Below are positions 25,158 through 34,102 of a stretch of DNA of 54,858 bases, one piece after another; the stretch's first letter is position 1, and every line of letters begins with the position of its first letter. Source of the stretch: an uncultured Collinsella sp. (lineage in GTDB: Bacteria; Actinomycetota; Coriobacteriia; Coriobacteriales; Coriobacteriaceae); contig CAAEDE010000081.1 of assembly GCA_900754525.1 (NCBI GenBank), forward strand, positions 1-54,858, written 5' to 3'. A model generated the notes under the pieces. That model ran no database searches and was not told the origin of the DNA. It worked only from the letters and a program-made list of their open reading frames with translations. Both the position numbers and the translations under genes were made by a program.

Positions 25158-25165
25158 GCGGCGCC

Positions 25166-27832
25166 ATGACACCTCTCGCAAAACGTCTCCCGCGTGAGCT
25201 GCGCCGCAATATCGGCAAGTACCTGGGCATCTTTTTGCTTATGTGCGGAAGCATCGCCCTTACCTCGGGCTTTTTGCTCGCGGCGCATTCCATCGGTTGC
25301 CTTATCGACGACATGCGCGATGCGTACACGATTGAGGACGGCCGCGTGACCACCTCCTTCGAGGCTACCGACGATCAACTCAAGGCCGCCGAGGACGCAG
25401 CCAGCGACGTCGGCGGCGTCACGCTCTACAAGAATTTCTCCATCGACGCCATCATCAAAAAGACCGCCGGCGACGACGGCACCAAGCGCACGCTGCGCAC
25501 CTATGCGCACCGCACCAAGGTCGATATCGCGTCCTACTGTGAGGGCAAGGAGCCCAAGACGGACGATGAGGTGGCCATCGACCGTGTCTTCGCTACCAAT
25601 AACAACCTGTCCGTGGGCGATAAAGTCGAGCTCGAGGGTCGCACCTACACCATCTGCGGCATCATGACTCAGCCCGATAGCCAAGCGCTGTTCCTTAACA
25701 ACTCCGACTTTACGGTGAACACCATCACCTATGGCGTGGCCGAGGTCACCGACGCTGGTTTTGCCGCACTCGAGGACGTCGGCGGCGCGCCCGCCTACAC
25801 CTACTCCTTTACCTTTACCGATCGCGACCTCTCCACTGCGGATCGCATCGATGCGGAGCAGGATATGCTCGAGGCGCTGACCGATGCCGATGCGCGCGTG
25901 GACGATCTGATCGACGCCGATTCCAACCAGGGCATTGGCTATGCGCGCGACGACGTGGACGGCGACTCCACGATGTGGATGACGCTGCTCGACATCATCA
26001 TCGTGATCATGGCGTTCGTCTTTGTGGTCCTTACCGACGCCACCATCGAGGAGGAGAGCGCCATCATCGGCACGCTGCTCGCCAGCGGCTATCGTCGACG
26101 CGAGATCGTGCTGCACTACCTCACGCTTCCCGCCATCTTGGGCGTGGTCGCGGCGCTTTTGGGCACTGCGCTCGGCGTTGTGTTCTTTACCGAGCCCATG
26201 CGCAGCCTCTATTACGGTTCGTACAGCCTGCCGCCCTTCCAGGTGTACTGGAGCTGGGAGATCTTTGTGAAGTGCGCCGTGGTTCCCGCCGCCGCGCTCA
26301 TCCTCATCACGCTGGTGGGTCTGCTTCGCAAAATGGGTAAGACGCCGCTGCAGTTTCTTCGCCACGAGGCGAGCGGCAAGTCTGGCACCAAGCGCGGCCT
26401 GCAGCTGTCGGAGCGCATGGGCTTTGTTTCCCGCTTCCGCCTGCGTATCTTCCTGCGCAACCTGGGCAACTTCGCCACGCTCTTCGTGGGCATTGCATTT
26501 GCGTCGCTGCTGATGCTTTTTGGCCTGGCGATTCTGCCCACGATGACGCACTACGCGGACAACCTGAAGACGAGCCTGGTCGCCGAGCACCAGTACACGC
26601 TCAAGGCGCCTCTGGAGCTCGAGGGCACCGCCGAGGAGCGCGAGCAGTGGTCGGCACTCGAGCGCTTGCAGTCGGTTGACGGCGCGCTGCTAACCGCTGC
26701 CCAGGATGCCGATGACGAGCTTGACGACGCGGCCGATGCGGCGCAGACGGCAGCCGATGCCGCGACCGCATCTCCGTCTGCCGAGAGCCTGACTGCGGCG
26801 CAGGATGCGCTTGCCAAGGTCCAGGACAAGAAGGATGCGCTTTATGCGCGCCTCGATGATCTTGCCGATGCCCTCGGCTGCAACCGTGATGAGGCTATCG
26901 ACCTGATCGACAAAGCCTCCAAGATTGACACTGACAACGACGATATTCACCCGGTCAATACGACCGACAACGGCGCGGGCGCAATCGCACAGGCTGAGAA
27001 ATACGCCGTTTACCAGCTGCAATACGACCGCGGCGATGGAAATGGCGAGGAGACGATTTCCGTCTACGGCATTTCAACCGATTCGCGCTATTGGAAAGAC
27101 CTCAACGTCGGCGATGGGCGCATCGTCTTTGGCGGCGGTCTGCTCGATAAGTTTGGCTGGAGCGAGGGTCAGAAGGTCATGCTCGGCGACAAGTACGAGG
27201 GCGAGCATTATTCCCTTGAGTACGCGGGCAAGGACTGTGCCTGGGGCTCCAAGTCGGACATGAATATCTATATGAGTATCGACGACTTTAACGAGCTGTT
27301 CGACAACGACGCCGCCTACTTTAACGGCTATGTGAGCGACGAGAAGCTCGATCTCGATGCTCGTTACTTTGCCGGCGACACCACGCCCGACGACATGCGC
27401 GCCGTGGGCGACCAGTTTATCGGCATGATGAGCAAAATGATCGGCATGATGGTTGGGCTCGCGGTGTTTATCTTTCTGCTGTTTATGTACCTGCTGACCA
27501 AGGCTGTGATCGATCACAGCGCCCGGTCGATCAGCTACATGAAGGTCTTTGGCTATCGCGATAGCGAGATCTCGCATCTGTACATCCGCTCGATCACGCT
27601 GTGCGTGGTGGCGTCACTCGTGCTGAGCCTGCCGGTCATTATTGGCTCGCTCACGGCCATCTTCCGCTCGATGCTGCTCGCCTACAACGGCAATATCGAG
27701 ATCTACGTGCCCGCTTGGTCTATGGTGGCGTGCGCAGGAATCGGCTTTGCAACCTACCTGGTCGTGGCGTTGCTGCACACGCGCTCCATCAAACGTGTGA
27801 GCCTGGCCGAGGCCCTCAAAGTCCAAGAGTAG
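25166..27832 (+). CDS. Large FtsX-type ABC permease with coiled-coil insert
   Basis: The 888-residue protein has two FtsX modules. A membrane helix at about 18-40 is followed by an external domain, then three helices (about 272-395) with the TLLASGYRRREIV coupling loop. A further helix lies near 445-465. An external domain follows that contains an Ala/Asp-rich coiled-coil stretch (about 475-590). Three C-terminal helices (about 755-880) include MKVFGYRDSEI. The protein works with the ATPase at 24444, probably as a mechanotransmitter or in export of a lipoprotein or peptide. A TTG at 25151 is in frame, but the ATG at 25166 follows the ATPase stop and is preferred. The stop codon overlaps a dispersed repeat. 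Confidence 0.88.
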   Translation: MTPLAKRLPRELRRNIGKYLGIFLLMCGSIALTSGFLLAAHSIGCLIDDMRDAYTIEDGRVTTSFEATDDQLKAAEDAASDVGGVTLYKNFSIDAIIKKTAGDDGTKRTLRTYAHRTKVDIASYCEGKEPKTDDEVAIDRVFATNNNLSVGDKVELEGRTYTICGIMTQPDSQALFLNNSDFTVNTITYGVAEVTDAGFAALEDVGGAPAYTYSFTFTDRDLSTADRIDAEQDMLEALTDADARVDDLIDADSNQGIGYARDDVDGDSTMWMTLLDIIIVIMAFVFVVLTDATIEEESAIIGTLLASGYRRREIVLHYLTLPAILGVVAALLGTALGVVFFTEPMRSLYYGSYSLPPFQVYWSWEIFVKCAVVPAAALILITLVGLLRKMGKTPLQFLRHEASGKSGTKRGLQLSERMGFVSRFRLRIFLRNLGNFATLFVGIAFASLLMLFGLAILPTMTHYADNLKTSLVAEHQYTLKAPLELEGTAEEREQWSALERLQSVDGALLTAAQDADDELDDAADAAQTAADAATASPSAESLTAAQDALAKVQDKKDALYARLDDLADALGCNRDEAIDLIDKASKIDTDNDDIHPVNTTDNGAGAIAQAEKYAVYQLQYDRGDGNGEETISVYGISTDSRYWKDLNVGDGRIVFGGGLLDKFGWSEGQKVMLGDKYEGEHYSLEYAGKDCAWGSKSDMNIYMSIDDFNELFDNDAAYFNGYVSDEKLDLDARYFAGDTTPDDMRAVGDQFIGMMSKMIGMMVGLAVFIFLLFMYLLTKAVIDHSARSISYMKVFGYRDSEISHLYIRSITLCVVASLVLSLPVIIGSLTAIFRSMLLAYNGNIEIYVPAWSMVACAGIGFATYLVVALLHTRSIKRVSLAEALKVQE

Positions 27833-27856
27833 TCGTTTGAGAACGTCCCCAACGAC
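27832..27856. repeat. Dispersed 25-bp palindromic repeat
   Basis: GTCGTT and AACGAC form the ends around GAACGTCCCC. It matches 36347-36371 at most positions and overlaps the stop codon of the FtsX permease. Confidence 0.65.
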
Positions 27857-27941
27857 TCGGTTTCGCGCTTGACTTTGACCCTACTTTAGCGGGTACCATC
27901 CTCTATGTCTGTAACGCCATATAGACCGAGGGGATAGATCT

Positions 27942-29147
27942 ATGACCGCAACTGCACCCGCAGCACCCGCCAAGGTGTACTTCACCAACCTGCGCACGCA
28001 TGCTCGCGAGAGCCAGCTCGACAAGCTCAAGCGCCTCATCCGTCACGCCGGTATCGAGCAGATCGACTTTGAGAACAAGTTCGTCGCCATCAAGATTCAC
28101 TTTGGCGAGCTGGGCAACCTGAGTTTTTTGCGCCCCAACTACGCCCGCGCCGTCGCGGATGTCGTGAAGGAGCTGGGCGGCAAGCCCTTCCTCACCGACT
28201 GCAACACGCTCTATGTGGGTAGCCGCAAAAACGCGCTCGAGCACATCGACACCGCCTACCAGAACGGTTTTACCCCATATGCCACGGGTTGCCAGATCAT
28301 CATCGCCGACGGCCTCAAGGGCACCGACGAGGCACTCGTCCCGGTCGAGGGCGGCGAGTACGTGCACGAGGCCAAGATCGGTCAGGCGCTCATGGACGCC
28401 GATATCGTGATTAGCCTCACCCACTTTAAGGGCCATGAGCAGGCCGGCTTTGGCGGTGCCATGAAGAACCTGGGCATGGGAGGCGGCAGCCGTGCCGGCA
28501 AGATGGAACAGCATGCCGCCGGCAAGCCGAACGTCACGACCGAGCACTGCGTTGGCTGCCGTGCCTGCGAAAAAATCTGCGCGCACAACGCTATCTCGTT
28601 TGACGACACCCGCGAGCGCGAGCTTGCCAACGGCAGCACCCGCACGGTCCACGTCGCTGCCATCGACCACGATCGCTGCGTGGGCTGCGGCCGCTGCATC
28701 GGCGTGTGCAACCAGGACGCCATCAAGCCCGGCTATGAAGCCGCGGCCGACGTGCTCAACTGCAAGATCGCCGAGTACACCAAGGCCGTCGTCGATGGCC
28801 GCCCGAGCTTCCATATCTCGCTGGCTATGGATATCAGCCCCAACTGCGATTGCCATCCCGAAAACGACACGCCCATCGTCAACGATATCGGCATGTTCGC
28901 GAGCTTCGACCCGGTCGCCATCGACCAGGCCTGTGCCGATGCCGTCATGGCGTCCGAGCCGCTTCCCAACACCGAGCTCACCGATAGCGCGGTCAAGATG
29001 GAGCATAACCACGAGCATCTGGAGGGCGAGCAGGCCAAGGACCCCTTCTGCATCACGCATCCCGACACCGACTGGCGCACCTGCATCGCGCATGCCGAGA
29101 AGATCGGCCTGGGCACGAGCAAGTACGAGCTCATCGAGGTTAAGTAG
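27942..29147 (+). CDS. DUF362 protein with two [4Fe-4S] clusters
   Basis: The 401-residue protein has the DUF362 fold in two parts (about 20-190 and 275-380) around a bacterial ferredoxin insert. The insert has CVGCRACEKICAHNA near 200 and CVGCGRCIGVCNQDA near 245. DUF362 proteins are common in anaerobes and are thought to take part in electron transfer or maturation, but no reaction is established. The protein starts after an Ala/Thr-rich tip. The gene is alone between two intergenic repeats and is followed by a terminator. Confidence 0.9.
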   Translation: MTATAPAAPAKVYFTNLRTHARESQLDKLKRLIRHAGIEQIDFENKFVAIKIHFGELGNLSFLRPNYARAVADVVKELGGKPFLTDCNTLYVGSRKNALEHIDTAYQNGFTPYATGCQIIIADGLKGTDEALVPVEGGEYVHEAKIGQALMDADIVISLTHFKGHEQAGFGGAMKNLGMGGGSRAGKMEQHAAGKPNVTTEHCVGCRACEKICAHNAISFDDTRERELANGSTRTVHVAAIDHDRCVGCGRCIGVCNQDAIKPGYEAAADVLNCKIAEYTKAVVDGRPSFHISLAMDISPNCDCHPENDTPIVNDIGMFASFDPVAIDQACADAVMASEPLPNTELTDSAVKMEHNHEHLEGEQAKDPFCITHPDTDWRTCIAHAEKIGLGTSKYELIEVK

Positions 29148-29195
29148 CGCCTAGCTATTGGGCAAATCAAGCGCTTTTGTAGCGTTAGTTGAGCA

Positions 29196-29232
29196 AAAGC
29201 CGCCCGCGAGCGCAACGCTCTCGGGCGGCTTT
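29196..29232. terminator. Bidirectional Rho-independent terminator
   Basis: AAAGCCGCCCG and CGGGCGGCTTT form an 11-bp outer stem around a smaller GC stem. It has A and T runs on both sides, between convergent genes. Confidence 0.85.
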
Positions 29233-29233
29233 C

Positions 29234-29357
29234 CGGAAGTATGCGGCAAATTTCGAGACCGCCGAGCACACGACGTTTTTTGGCAACAAAACCCCTGATA
29301 AATTGTTGGTAAAACTGCGGTCTGGTCGGCAGTTCCAGATTTTGCCGCATACTTCCG
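29234..29357. repeat. Large imperfect palindrome (124 bp)
   Basis: The ends read CGGAAGTATGCGGCAAA and, inverted, TTTGCCGCATACTTCCG (17 bp perfect). Partial pairing continues inward past GCCGA and GTTTT. The layout matches the palindromes at 18114-18766, but the sequence differs. Confidence 0.8.
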
Positions 29358-29398
29358 AAAATAGGGGGTCAGATAAAGCCCAAAACGTTGCTATTCGC

Positions 29399-30364
29399 CT
29401 AAAAATACTCGTCGAGGAACTTGTTGACCGTGCTCCAGTAGAGCTCGGGGTCAACTTGCGCACTCTTGGCGTGGGTGGCGCCATGGATGGTGAGCTTTTG
29501 CTTGACCTTGCTGGCGCACGCGTCGTAGTTTTGGTCGAGCATGCTGTACGGCACAAAGGTGTCCTTGTCGCCGTGGATAAACAGCATGGGAACCGTCGCG
29601 TGTTTGAGTCGCTCCACACTGCTCGCCTTATGGAAGTCGTAGCCCGCGCGCACGTTGCACACCAAGTTTGCTACATCGAGCAAGGGAAAGCTGGGCAGGC
29701 CGAACACGTCCTTGAGCTGCAGAGAAAACTCGTCCCAAACACTCGTATAACCGCAGTCCTCGATAATGCATTTCACGTTTGCGGGCAGAGATTCCCCCGC
29801 GACGTTCATGGCGGTTGCCGCGCCCATCGACTCGCCAAAGACCAGGATGCGCGCCTCGGGGTCAGCCGCAACGATCCGCCCAATCCATGCAACGACATCG
29901 AGGCGCTCGGGCCAGCCCATGCCGATATAGTCGCCGCCGGAGCGCTCGTGGGCGCGGGCGGCGGGTGCGAGTACGTTCATGCCGCGGTCGTGGAAGCGCT
30001 TGGCGTATCGGGCCATGCCGATGGGCTCGTTGGTGTATCCGTGTAGGCAGATAGCGTAATTGTGCGTGCTCTCTGGGGCGGCAAAATACCAAGCGGCAAG
30101 CTCGGTTCCGTCATCTGCGGTGAGGCTGCTGCTCTCGCGATTCTCTTTAAACCATGCCCGCGCCTCGGTTTCCTCGGCATCCGGCTGCTCACCTTCTTTG
30201 TCGTTCTTGCTATCCTGCATCATCTTCATGGTGTACGGCGCTTGGGGATTCAGGGCAAAGTCAAACAGAAAGTTGCCGGCAAATCCGAGCAGCGCAACGA
30301 CAACCACCAGTGCAATGATGCCGGCTATCTTGAGCTTTCGATGGGAACGTGCGTTTTGAGCCAT
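29399..30364 (-). CDS. Membrane-anchored alpha/beta hydrolase
   Basis: The 321-residue protein has one N-terminal membrane helix (about 10-35) and an external serine-hydrolase domain of the S9/S33 or YqiK-like type. Nucleophile elbow GESMGA (near 175), acid in HGDKDTFVP (near 272) and base in HGATHAKS (near 298) form the triad. Substrates may be peptides or esters at the cell surface; this cannot be told from sequence. The gene is divergent from the hemolysin III gene. Confidence 0.87.
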   Translation of the reverse strand: MAQNARSHRKLKIAGIIALVVVVALLGFAGNFLFDFALNPQAPYTMKMMQDSKNDKEGEQPDAEETEARAWFKENRESSSLTADDGTELAAWYFAAPESTHNYAICLHGYTNEPIGMARYAKRFHDRGMNVLAPAARAHERSGGDYIGMGWPERLDVVAWIGRIVAADPEARILVFGESMGAATAMNVAGESLPANVKCIIEDCGYTSVWDEFSLQLKDVFGLPSFPLLDVANLVCNVRAGYDFHKASSVERLKHATVPMLFIHGDKDTFVPYSMLDQNYDACASKVKQKLTIHGATHAKSAQVDPELYWSTVNKFLDEYF

Positions 30365-30383
30365 GCGGTATTCTCCTATAAGA

Positions 30384-30444
30384 TGTTAATACATCAACAT
30401 TTAACGCAAGCGCATTATGGACGTTCGCCGTTGATGCGTCAACA
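30384..30444. promoter_or_regulatory. Two 16-bp sites, candidate operators
   Basis: TGTTAATACATCAACA (30384-30399) and CGTTGATGCGTCAACA (30429-30444) match at 12 of 16 positions. Each has GTT/AAC dyad ends. Their starts are 45 bp apart in the divergent region between the hydrolase and hemolysin III genes. A MarR- or TetR-sized dimer could bind. The regulator is unknown. Confidence 0.4.
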
Positions 30445-30509
30445 GGCAAAGAATGGGTAAACAAAGGGTCACGTATGGTGCAAATTTCGCACGTACCTAG
30501 ACGCTTTGA

Positions 30510-30515
30510 TATAGT
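30510..30515 (+). promoter_or_regulatory. Candidate -10 box for the hemolysin III gene
   Basis: TATAGT lies 36 bp before the ATG. TTCGCA, 18 bp upstream, is a weak -35. Confidence 0.35.
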
Positions 30516-30550
30516 GTTGAGAACTCTTTACGTTGGAGGATGTAACCGGC

Positions 30551-31234
30551 ATGTCCGATTCGAGCGACAGTTCTAAGCCGCGACCCAAGACTGCGGCCGT
30601 TCCACACTACACGGTGGGCGAGGAGATCATGAACTCCGTCACCCATGGTGTCGGCTGCCTGCTGGGTATCGCGGGCCTGGTGCTCCTGATCGTATTCGCT
30701 GCCCTGCGCGGCGGAGGCCCGGCCCACATGGCCGCGGCGATTGTCTATGGCGTTAGCATTATCCTCGAATACCTAGCCTCCACGCTCTACCATGCGATTC
30801 AGGCCGCGGGCGCCAAACGCGTGTTCCGCATTATCGACCACAGCTGCATCTACCTGCTCATAGCCGGCAGCTATACGCCGTTTTGCCTCATCACGCTCGC
30901 AAACGACGGCGGCGCTGTGCTGTTCTTTGCCGTATGGGCCATCGCCATCATCGGCATCGCCCTCGAGTGCTTCCTACGCGAGCGCCAGCCGCATTGGGTA
31001 AGCGGCCTGGTCTATCTGCTGATGGGCTGGCTCGTTGTCTTTAAGCTGCCCGAACTTGTGGCGCTGCTCAACCCCGTGGCACTTGCCCTGCTCGCCGTCG
31101 GCGGCGTGTGCTACACCGCGGGCGTGCCGTTCTATATCGCCAAAAACGTGCGCTATCTTCACAGCGTGTTTCACCTGTGGGTACTCGCCGGCAGCATCTT
31201 CCAGTTCATGGCGGTGATTCTCTTCGTAATCTAG
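30551..31234 (+). CDS. Hemolysin III / PAQR-family membrane protein
   Basis: The 227-residue protein has seven membrane helices and the family signature: SVTHGVG near the first helix, STLYHA, DHSCIYLLIAGSYTPF and FHLWVLAGS. The conserved Ser/His/Asp residues form the metal site of PAQR proteins. Family members such as TrhA affect membrane lipid balance; haemolysis is not their general role. GGAGGAT 9 bp before the ATG fixes the start. Confidence 0.93.
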   Translation: MSDSSDSSKPRPKTAAVPHYTVGEEIMNSVTHGVGCLLGIAGLVLLIVFAALRGGGPAHMAAAIVYGVSIILEYLASTLYHAIQAAGAKRVFRIIDHSCIYLLIAGSYTPFCLITLANDGGAVLFFAVWAIAIIGIALECFLRERQPHWVSGLVYLLMGWLVVFKLPELVALLNPVALALLAVGGVCYTAGVPFYIAKNVRYLHSVFHLWVLAGSIFQFMAVILFVI

Positions 31235-31344
31235 CGACCACGCCTGCGCGCCCGCGTCCTTGTTTGGGCGCCGGTGCAATTGCCGTATCCGCCGTCAACG
31301 TTTTAATCCGACATCCCGAATCTTGGAGGTTCGAGAAACTCCCG

Positions 31345-32718
31345 ATGGACATAACCATCTCCCTTATCACCACCCTCGTTTTGACCCTCATCAACGGCTA
31401 CTTCTCTATGTCAGAGATGGCGCTCACCACGGCCAAGCGCGCCGTGCTGGAGCACGAGGCCGAGGAAGGCGACAAGCGCGCCGAGCGTGCCATTAAGCTG
31501 GCTGCCGACTCCGACCAGCTGCTCGCCACCATCCAGGTCGCCATCACGCTCGTGGGCTTCGCCTCGTCCGCCGTCGCCTCGACGAGTCTGTCCGACCCAC
31601 TCGCCACGTGGCTCATGAGCTTTGGCATCGCGCCGCTCTCCGCCATCGCGCGCGGCCTGGCGCCGGTCATCATCACCGTCGCGGTCGCCTTCGTGTCCAT
31701 CGTGATCGGCGAGCTCGTCCCCAAGCGCATCGGCCTGGCCAATGCCGAGGGCGTGTCCAAGCAGGTCGTGGGCCCGCTTTCCGTGTTCCAGAAGATTGCT
31801 CGCCCGCTCGTGTGGCTGACCGGCGCCTGCTCCGATGGCTTGGCCCGCATCCTGCGCATCAAGAGCGCCGACGACCGCCAGAACGTCTCGGAGGAAGAGA
31901 TCAAGTACATGGTCTCGGAGCAGGACGACCTGCTCGACGAGGAAAAGCGCATGATCCACGAGATCTTCGACCTGGGCGATACCGTTGCCCGCGAGGTTAT
32001 GGTGCCGCGCGTGGACACCACCATGTGTGAGGACGACGAGACGGTCGCCGACGTGTTGTCCACCATGCGCCAGACCGGCTTCAGCCGCATCCCCGTCTAT
32101 CACGAGGATCCCGACAACGTCGCCGGCATCGCGCACATTAAGGACCTGATTCAGCCTGCGCTCGACGGCAAGGGCGACCAGCCCATCGCCGGCTTTTTGC
32201 GCGACGCCACCTTTGTGCCCGACACCAAGGACATCCTGCCGCTGCTGTCCGAGATGCAGACCTCGCACGACCAGATCGTGGTGGTCGTGGACGAGTACGG
32301 CGGCACGGCCGGCATCATCACCATCGAGGACATCGTCGAGGAGATCGTCGGCGAGATCGAGGACGAGTTCGACCCCGACAACAAGTATCTCACGCGCCTT
32401 TCGCGTCGCGAGTGGCTCGTTGATGGGCGTTTTTCGTGCGATGACGCGATTGAGCTTGGTTGGCCGCTTGAGGAAAGCGATGATTATGAGACCATCGCCG
32501 GCTGGATTTTGGAGCTTTGCGACTCGGTGCCCGACATCGGAGAGGTGTTTGAGGTCGCGGGGTACAAGTTTAAAGTGCAGTCGATGCGTGGCCAGCGCAT
32601 CTCGCTCATTCGCGTGATCGCTCCGGCCGAAACCGATAAGAAGGATTCCGAGTCTTCGGCAGAGAAGCCGGCGGCGTCGGGTGCGGGCTCTGTGGATCCG
32701 CACGATGGCGACGAGTAG
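31345..32718 (+). CDS. CNNM/CorC-family transporter-like protein
   Basis: The 457-residue protein has a DUF21/CNNM membrane domain with about four helices (1-180), two CBS domains (about 215-335) and a CorC_HlyC domain (about 345-430), then an acidic disordered tail. The family is linked to Mg2+ (and Na+) efflux or to regulation of other Mg2+ carriers. The frame extends upstream to 31108, but only the ATG at 31345 gives the normal DUF21 start. GGAGGT lies 14 bp ahead, rather far. It precedes the cyanophycin-synthetase-like domain gene by 24 bp and may share a transcript. Confidence 0.92.
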   Translation: MDITISLITTLVLTLINGYFSMSEMALTTAKRAVLEHEAEEGDKRAERAIKLAADSDQLLATIQVAITLVGFASSAVASTSLSDPLATWLMSFGIAPLSAIARGLAPVIITVAVAFVSIVIGELVPKRIGLANAEGVSKQVVGPLSVFQKIARPLVWLTGACSDGLARILRIKSADDRQNVSEEEIKYMVSEQDDLLDEEKRMIHEIFDLGDTVAREVMVPRVDTTMCEDDETVADVLSTMRQTGFSRIPVYHEDPDNVAGIAHIKDLIQPALDGKGDQPIAGFLRDATFVPDTKDILPLLSEMQTSHDQIVVVVDEYGGTAGIITIEDIVEEIVGEIEDEFDPDNKYLTRLSRREWLVDGRFSCDDAIELGWPLEESDDYETIAGWILELCDSVPDIGEVFEVAGYKFKVQSMRGQRISLIRVIAPAETDKKDSESSAEKPAASGAGSVDPHDGDE

Positions 32719-32742
32719 GACAAGGAAGAGTAGGGGAGAGTT

Positions 32743-33576
32743 ATGGCAGGCCTGTTCAACATCCTTAAGGTCACCGTCAGCGAGGACAAGATCTGCGCGC
32801 ATGTGCTGGTGAACCCCGGTATGCCGCTCATGACCTCGGAGGACATCGAGGCCACGGCGCGCGTGTACTACCTGGTGCCCGCGATTGCCAAGCACCTGTG
32901 CCTGGGCGATTCCGGTCGCGAGTTCCAGGACTGCATGGGTCAGACCGAGCTTTGCCATCTGCTGGAGCACGTGACGGTCGAGCTCATGAACGAGACCGGT
33001 CTTGCCGGTAGCATCTCGTGCGGCCGCACGCGCGTAAGCGAGCACGACGAGCGCGTCTTTGAGGTTGAGCTTTCGTGCCCCGACGACGCGCTGGCCATCG
33101 GTGCGCTGTCTTCGGCCACCTTTATGATGGACTGGGCGTACCTGCACGCCGACCAGCCTGCCCCCGACGTGGAAGGCACGGTCGCGGGCCTGCGCAACCT
33201 GGTACTGGGCATGCGCGCCGAGGCCGAGGGCAAGGATCCTCACGAGGCCGTCGCCGCTGCGAACGGCGAAGATGCTGCCGAGGACGAGGGCGCTGACGAG
33301 GGCGATGCGCCGGTCGACGCCGAGCCCGTTGCCGATGCGACCGCCGAGCCCGTTCCCACCGAGCCCCAGGGCGTCCCCAACTTTGACGACGAGCCCCAGG
33401 TGGCGATTGATACCGAGGGCGCGGTTGCCGAGAACCACGAGGCCTCCGCTGCCGTCTTTGGCGGTGCGGCGACGGTTCCGGCAGGACCTGCGCATGAGGG
33501 CGGTCTGCCGCTCGTGGACGGCGCCGGCGAGGACCCGGGTGCCACGGTGGCCATGCCGGCTATGCCTCAGGAGTAG
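32743..33576 (+). CDS. Stand-alone domain like cyanophycin synthetase N-domain
   Basis: Residues 1-160 of this 277-residue protein resemble the N-terminal domain of cyanophycin synthetase. CHLLEHVTVEL (71-81) matches the family HVVEHVALEL, GRTR (94-97) matches the conserved GRTR after it, and the following beta and helical segments keep the same order. The His-x-x-Glu-His set could bind metal; in cyanophycin synthetase this domain has been reported to hold a cryptic hydrolytic site. No ATP-grasp or Mur-ligase domain follows. Residues 165-277 are an acidic, Ala/Glu/Asp/Pro-rich disordered tail. The family link is from memory of motifs; the function is unknown. Confidence 0.6.
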   Translation: MAGLFNILKVTVSEDKICAHVLVNPGMPLMTSEDIEATARVYYLVPAIAKHLCLGDSGREFQDCMGQTELCHLLEHVTVELMNETGLAGSISCGRTRVSEHDERVFEVELSCPDDALAIGALSSATFMMDWAYLHADQPAPDVEGTVAGLRNLVLGMRAEAEGKDPHEAVAAANGEDAAEDEGADEGDAPVDAEPVADATAEPVPTEPQGVPNFDDEPQVAIDTEGAVAENHEASAAVFGGAATVPAGPAHEGGLPLVDGAGEDPGATVAMPAMPQE

Positions 33577-33655
33577 GCCTACGCGTTTATCACCATCACG
33601 TACCTGCGCCTTTGCCGTACGCAGATGAGCGGAGCGGCAAGTGATGCGCTGCGGG

Positions 33656-33661
33656 TATAAT
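33656..33661 (+). promoter_or_regulatory. Consensus -10 box (TATAAT)
   Basis: A perfect TATAAT lies 52 bp before the ytxH start. No clear -35 is seen, so the real promoter strength is uncertain. Confidence 0.45.
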
Positions 33662-33712
33662 GGACAGCATTCAAACGGTGGGCACCGACGTGCCCGCAGG
33701 AGAGGAATGATC

Positions 33713-34102
33713 ATGGGTAAGACTTTCAGCTTTGTCTCCGGCGCACTTTTTGGTGCCGCTGCCGGCGCTATTGTCGGCGTTGCTCTGGCCCCGCGCTCGG
33801 GCGCCGAGACCCGCGCCATGGCTGCCGATATCGCCAACGACGCCTGGGACAATATGCGCGACACCTACGAGCACAGCGCCGAGGAGGCCCGTGCTGCGGT
33901 GAATGACTTTGGCCCGATGGTCGACGCCAAGACCGACGACCTGCGCGCCAAGGTCGACCTTGCCCGCGAGCGCATGGACCAGCTGCGCGAGCAGCTCAAC
34001 GACGCCATTTCGGGCGGCAACGTGACGCCTGCCGCCGACGTCGTGGTCGAGAACGCCGTCGAGGCTGATACCGAGGCTGCGGAGCCCTCGACCGAGGCAT
34101 AA
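33713..34102 (+). CDS. YtxH-domain protein
   Basis: The 129-residue protein begins with a glycine/alanine-rich membrane helix (SGALFGAAAGAIVGVALAP) followed by RSGAETR, the YtxH signature. The rest is a charged helical region suited to a coiled coil, with an acidic tail. YtxH proteins are small envelope or stress proteins of unclear role. AGGAGAGGA lies ahead of both the ATG at 33707 and that at 33713; the latter has the better spacing. The stop codon overlaps the next ATG. Confidence 0.87.
   Translation: MGKTFSFVSGALFGAAAGAIVGVALAPRSGAETRAMAADIANDAWDNMRDTYEHSAEEARAAVNDFGPMVDAKTDDLRAKVDLARERMDQLREQLNDAISGGNVTPAADVVVENAVEADTEAAEPSTEA

Noticed and set aside
31411..33864. 817-codon open frame on the minus strand
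   Set aside because: It crosses three sense genes with clear families and has shadow-type composition.
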